A stretch of 26,787 nt of DNA. Origin: Planctomycetota bacterium (lineage in GTDB: Bacteria > Planctomycetota > Planctomycetia > Pirellulales > Pirellulaceae). Below the pieces are notes generated by a model, which saw nothing but the letters and a program-made list of their open reading frames with translations, did not search any database and had not been told where the DNA came from. Shown one piece after another: positions 23,993-26,787 of the stretch. The DNA lies in contig JAEZAS010000369.1 of NCBI GenBank assembly GCA_023430365.1, forward strand, positions 1 to 26,787. Direction: 5' to 3'. The position numbers were made by a program, and so were the translations under genes. Numbering within the stretch: position 1 is the first letter of the stretch; each line of letters opens with the position of its first letter.

Positions 23993-26787
23993 CTAACTGA
24001 CCGGTTCGGTGGCCAAGAAAGCCGTCAGGTGCTCGCAGCAAGCGGCCGCTTCCCGCTCCAACTCCGCCAGGCACTGCGGCGCCTCGGCCAAATCCCCCTG
24101 GCGGCCCAGGTCTTCGAGTCTCTGCGCCCACCGGCTGGCTTCGGGCACATCGAAGTAGCGCACCGCTCCCTTCAACTTGTGCGCGTTCAACTGCACTCCG
24201 CTGGCATCCCTCCTTGCCAATGCGCTTCGCAATTCGCGCAGCGTCGGTTCACACTCTTCGAGAAACGCCTCCATCAAGTCGCGCAGCAGCAGATCGTCCC
24301 CACCAAACTGCTGCAACACACGTGTCCAATCCGGACCGTTTCCTTCCGGCAACCTTTCACCGAGTTCCGGAGCGGCAGCCAGCCGTTCCACCGTCGTGGT
24401 TTCATCAATCTCCATGACGAACGTCTCCTTCATCCGTTGCGTTGCCACTCCCGCTTTCCCGGCCGCCTTCATCGCGGTCGCAATGGCCTGATAAAGTTCC
24501 GCCGGGCGAATCGGTTTCGAGACATAAGCGTCCATCCCCGCCTCCAGACATCGTTCTCGGTCCCCCTTCATCGCGTGGGCGGTCATCGCCACGATCGGCA
24601 GGTGACAGACGTCCGCCGTCCCCCTGGCTTCCAGCTCGCGGAGCAGGCGGGTTGCCTCGAATCCGTCCATCTCCGGCATCTGCACGTCCATCAGCACCAG
24701 GTCAAACTTCTGCCTGGCCGCCGCCTCGACGGCCGAGGTTCCCGTACCGACGACCGTCACCGTGTGCCCCACCTTCTCGAGCAGCCGAATCGCCAGTCGC
24801 TGATTCACCAGGTTGTCTTCCGCCAGCAGCACTCGCAGCGGACCCGCAACGGTCGGGTCCAACTGCGTGGTCGCTCGGTTGCGACGTCCATCCTCCACCG
24901 CCTCCAATTGCAGCGCAGTCAACAGCGCTCGCACTAGCTCCGCCCGCCGGATCGGCTTGGTCAGATAAGCAGCCACGCCCAGTTCAACACACTTCCGCGC
25001 ATCCTCCAGACGATCCGCCGACGAGATCATCATCACCGCCGGTGGGCTGCACGCTCGCTGACGCTCCATCTGCGCGATTAGCTCAAACCCGTCCATCTCC
25101 GGCATCCTGTTGTCGGTGATGAGCAGCGAAAACGGCTCGCCCCGTTCTCGAGCACCATTCCAAGCCCGCAGCGCCTCCGCGCCACTACCGACCACCGTCG
25201 CCTTCACCCCCAGACTCGCCAGCTGCGACGCGAGCAGCCGCCGATTCGTGCCGTTGTCGTCCACCGCCAGCACCGAGAGCCCTTCCAATCGAGCCACCGT
25301 ATCGGGCAAAGTCCTACGAATCACCGCCGACCGGGCCGGCGCCAAGCGCAGCGTGAAATAAAACGTACTGCCCAGGCCCGGCCGACTTTCTACCCACATC
25401 CGGCCATGCATCATCCGCACCAGCTGCAGCGAGATCGCCAGCCCCAGCCCGGTGCCGCCATACTTCCGCGTCGTTGAGGCATCCAGCTGCGAGAAGGCTT
25501 TGAACAAACGATCCTGCTTCTCCGGCGGAATGCCAATCCCCGTGTCGGCCACCGCAAAGTGCAGCCCCACGGCCGCATCCGCCCCTTTGCCATCCGCCGA
25601 CTCCGAGTGATCCAACTCCACGCGCACGACCACCTCGCCGCGCTCCGTGAACTTGATCGCATTCCCCACCAGGTTGAGCACGACCTGCCGCAACCGTCCC
25701 GGATCGCCCCGCAACGCGTCCGGCACATCGACCGCCACCTCGTGAGCCAGTTCCAGCCCCTTCGAATGCGCTCGCAGCGCCACCGCTCCCATCGTCTCAT
25801 CGAGCACGTCTCGCAGGCTGAAGTCGACGGCGTCAATCTCCAGCTTCCCGGCCTCGATCTTGGAAAAGTCGAGGATGTCGTTGATCACCGCCAGCAGATA
25901 CTCCGCCGAGCTCTTGACCATTCCCAGACACTCACGCTGTTCCGCGGTGATGTCCGACTCCAGCACAATCTCCGTCATCCCCAGAATGCCGTTCATCGGC
26001 GTGCGAATCTCGTGGCTCATGTTCGCCAGAAACTCGCTCTTCGCCCGACTCGCCGCCACGGCCGCCAACCGCGCCTGCTCGAGCGCCGCGTCCGCCCGGT
26101 TCAAATAGGCTGCGTTCCCATAGATCAGCAACGAGAAGATGGCGCTGTTCGTCAGCACAAACAGCGACAATCCCATCACGGGCGACAACAGGTCGAATTG
26201 CTGCAACAGCCAGCACATCCAACCGACCAGCGCCGGCACGAACAGCGCCGCCGGCAACAGCCGACGCACCATGATCCCACCCGAGCCGCGGCTGCTCACC
26301 AGCGCCATCAACCCCACGCGCGGCCGGGCGAACAAGATGCCCGCTCCGATCCAACCAAAGCCGACCGCCGTGTTCAGCGCCATCGGGATGAACGACTTCA
26401 CCCCCGCCAGCATCAAGGCCGAGTAGGCATAGCCGATCACCGCCAACAGCGCAATCGACACGGCCGCCAGGCTCAAATACTCCGCCGGCCGAATACTGCG
26501 ACGCAGCGTCACGTTCAGCAACACGAGCGCCGCCCCGATCAACACAAACCCCAGCGCCGTATTCGGGGCCATCCGATTCGGAATCTCGTATGCCTCCAGC
26601 GCCTCGGGAAACAGCATCCGATCGGGACCGAAGTCAATCTCCAGGCCGTACGCCACGATCCGCATACACCCGATCGCACACACCACAGCTCCGCACACCA
26701 TCCCAATGCGTCGACGCTTCGGCGAAAGTCGTTCGGGAAGCAGCAACCAGAGCGAGCCCCCCGCCAGCAAGAAGGCGAGCGCCGTCC
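23993..26787 (-). CDS. Membrane hybrid histidine kinase with two receivers and Hpt (partial, 5' end off the window)
   Basis: At least 925 residues; the frame stays open to the window edge, so the N-terminus is missing. Numbering is from the first visible TTG (26770). It has about seven membrane segments within 1-220, then HisKA with H253 in NMSHEIRTPMNG, a HATPase domain (about 330-480), REC1 (D553 in ITDNRMPEMDG), REC2 (D695 in LMDVQMPEMDG) and a C-terminal Hpt (H864 in NAHKLKG). This is a complete internal phosphorelay, H-D-D-H. The membrane part has two similar segments, NRMAPNTALGFVLIGAA and IPMALNTAVGFGWIGAG, as in several unnamed bacterial sensor modules. The signal and output partner are unknown; no response regulator gene is adjacent within view. 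Confidence 0.95.
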   Translation of the reverse strand, partial: TALAFLLAGGSLWLLLPERLSPKRRRIGMVCGAVVCAIGCMRIVAYGLEIDFGPDRMLFPEALEAYEIPNRMAPNTALGFVLIGAALVLLNVTLRRSIRPAEYLSLAAVSIALLAVIGYAYSALMLAGVKSFIPMALNTAVGFGWIGAGILFARPRVGLMALVSSRGSGGIMVRRLLPAALFVPALVGWMCWLLQQFDLLSPVMGLSLFVLTNSAIFSLLIYGNAAYLNRADAALEQARLAAVAASRAKSEFLANMSHEIRTPMNGILGMTEIVLESDITAEQRECLGMVKSSAEYLLAVINDILDFSKIEAGKLEIDAVDFSLRDVLDETMGAVALRAHSKGLELAHEVAVDVPDALRGDPGRLRQVVLNLVGNAIKFTERGEVVVRVELDHSESADGKGADAAVGLHFAVADTGIGIPPEKQDRLFKAFSQLDASTTRKYGGTGLGLAISLQLVRMMHGRMWVESRPGLGSTFYFTLRLAPARSAVIRRTLPDTVARLEGLSVLAVDDNGTNRRLLASQLASLGVKATVVGSGAEALRAWNGARERGEPFSLLITDNRMPEMDGFELIAQMERQRACSPPAVMMISSADRLEDARKCVELGVAAYLTKPIRRAELVRALLTALQLEAVEDGRRNRATTQLDPTVAGPLRVLLAEDNLVNQRLAIRLLEKVGHTVTVVGTGTSAVEAAARQKFDLVLMDVQMPEMDGFEATRLLRELEARGTADVCHLPIVAMTAHAMKGDRERCLEAGMDAYVSKPIRPAELYQAIATAMKAAGKAGVATQRMKETFVMEIDETTTVERLAAAPELGERLPEGNGPDWTRVLQQFGGDDLLLRDLMEAFLEECEPTLRELRSALARRDASGVQLNAHKLKGAVRYFDVPEASRWAQRLEDLGRQGDLAEAPQCLAELEREAAACCEHLTAFLATEPVS

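Noticed and set aside
22512..24131. 539-codon minus-strand open frame opposite the porin gene
   Set aside because: It is antisense to a gene with signal peptide, barrel strands and C-terminal Phe. The translation has no family motif; high GC keeps the opposite frame open.

Overview
The window looks like a piece of a planctomycete chromosome, most likely Pirellulales. Evidence: high GC, a Cys-rich beta-barrel porin of the OmpL/BBP2 type, a DUF1080 protein, a YkgJ cysteine-cluster protein, intergenic palindrome clusters of the kind common in this phylum, and many genes without a clear Shine-Dalgarno. No tRNA, rRNA, CRISPR array, transposase or phage gene was found. The taxonomic call is inference from gene content.

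Left part (1-4422): a secreted DUF1080 protein with a long Lys-rich linker on the minus strand. Divergent from it, a strong sigma70-like promoter precedes a ~255-nt leader holding a perfect 34-bp inverted repeat, then class 1 fructose-bisphosphatase, whose stop overlaps the start of a secreted GH33-type sialidase. A cluster of three palindromes follows.

4423-8761: the AmmeMemoRadiSam pair on the minus strand, a radical SAM protein followed 27 nt later by an AMMECR1-Memo fusion. Divergent from it is an OmpA-like lipoprotein.

8779-18358 is the most interesting part. Eight co-directional minus-strand genes run in the order LuxE/PaaK-like AMP ligase, aldehyde dehydrogenase, Fe-dependent alcohol dehydrogenase, exported PQQ-type propeller, HemW-like radical SAM protein, stand-alone GcvH-like lipoyl carrier, a 2[4Fe-4S] ferredoxin fused to an unknown domain, and a YkgJ cysteine-cluster protein. 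The last five are tightly spaced or overlapping apart from one 107-nt gap. The first three could chain acid activation, thioester reduction and aldehyde reduction. The lipoyl protein, which has no GcvP/T beside it, may be the acyl or electron carrier. This is a hypothesis; direction and substrate cannot be read from the sequence.

19275-21989 carries housekeeping genes on the plus strand: ruvB, nusB, ftsY. Then come the porin and a GAAA-loop terminator. On the minus strand, running off the right edge, is a large membrane hybrid histidine kinase with two receiver domains and an Hpt domain.
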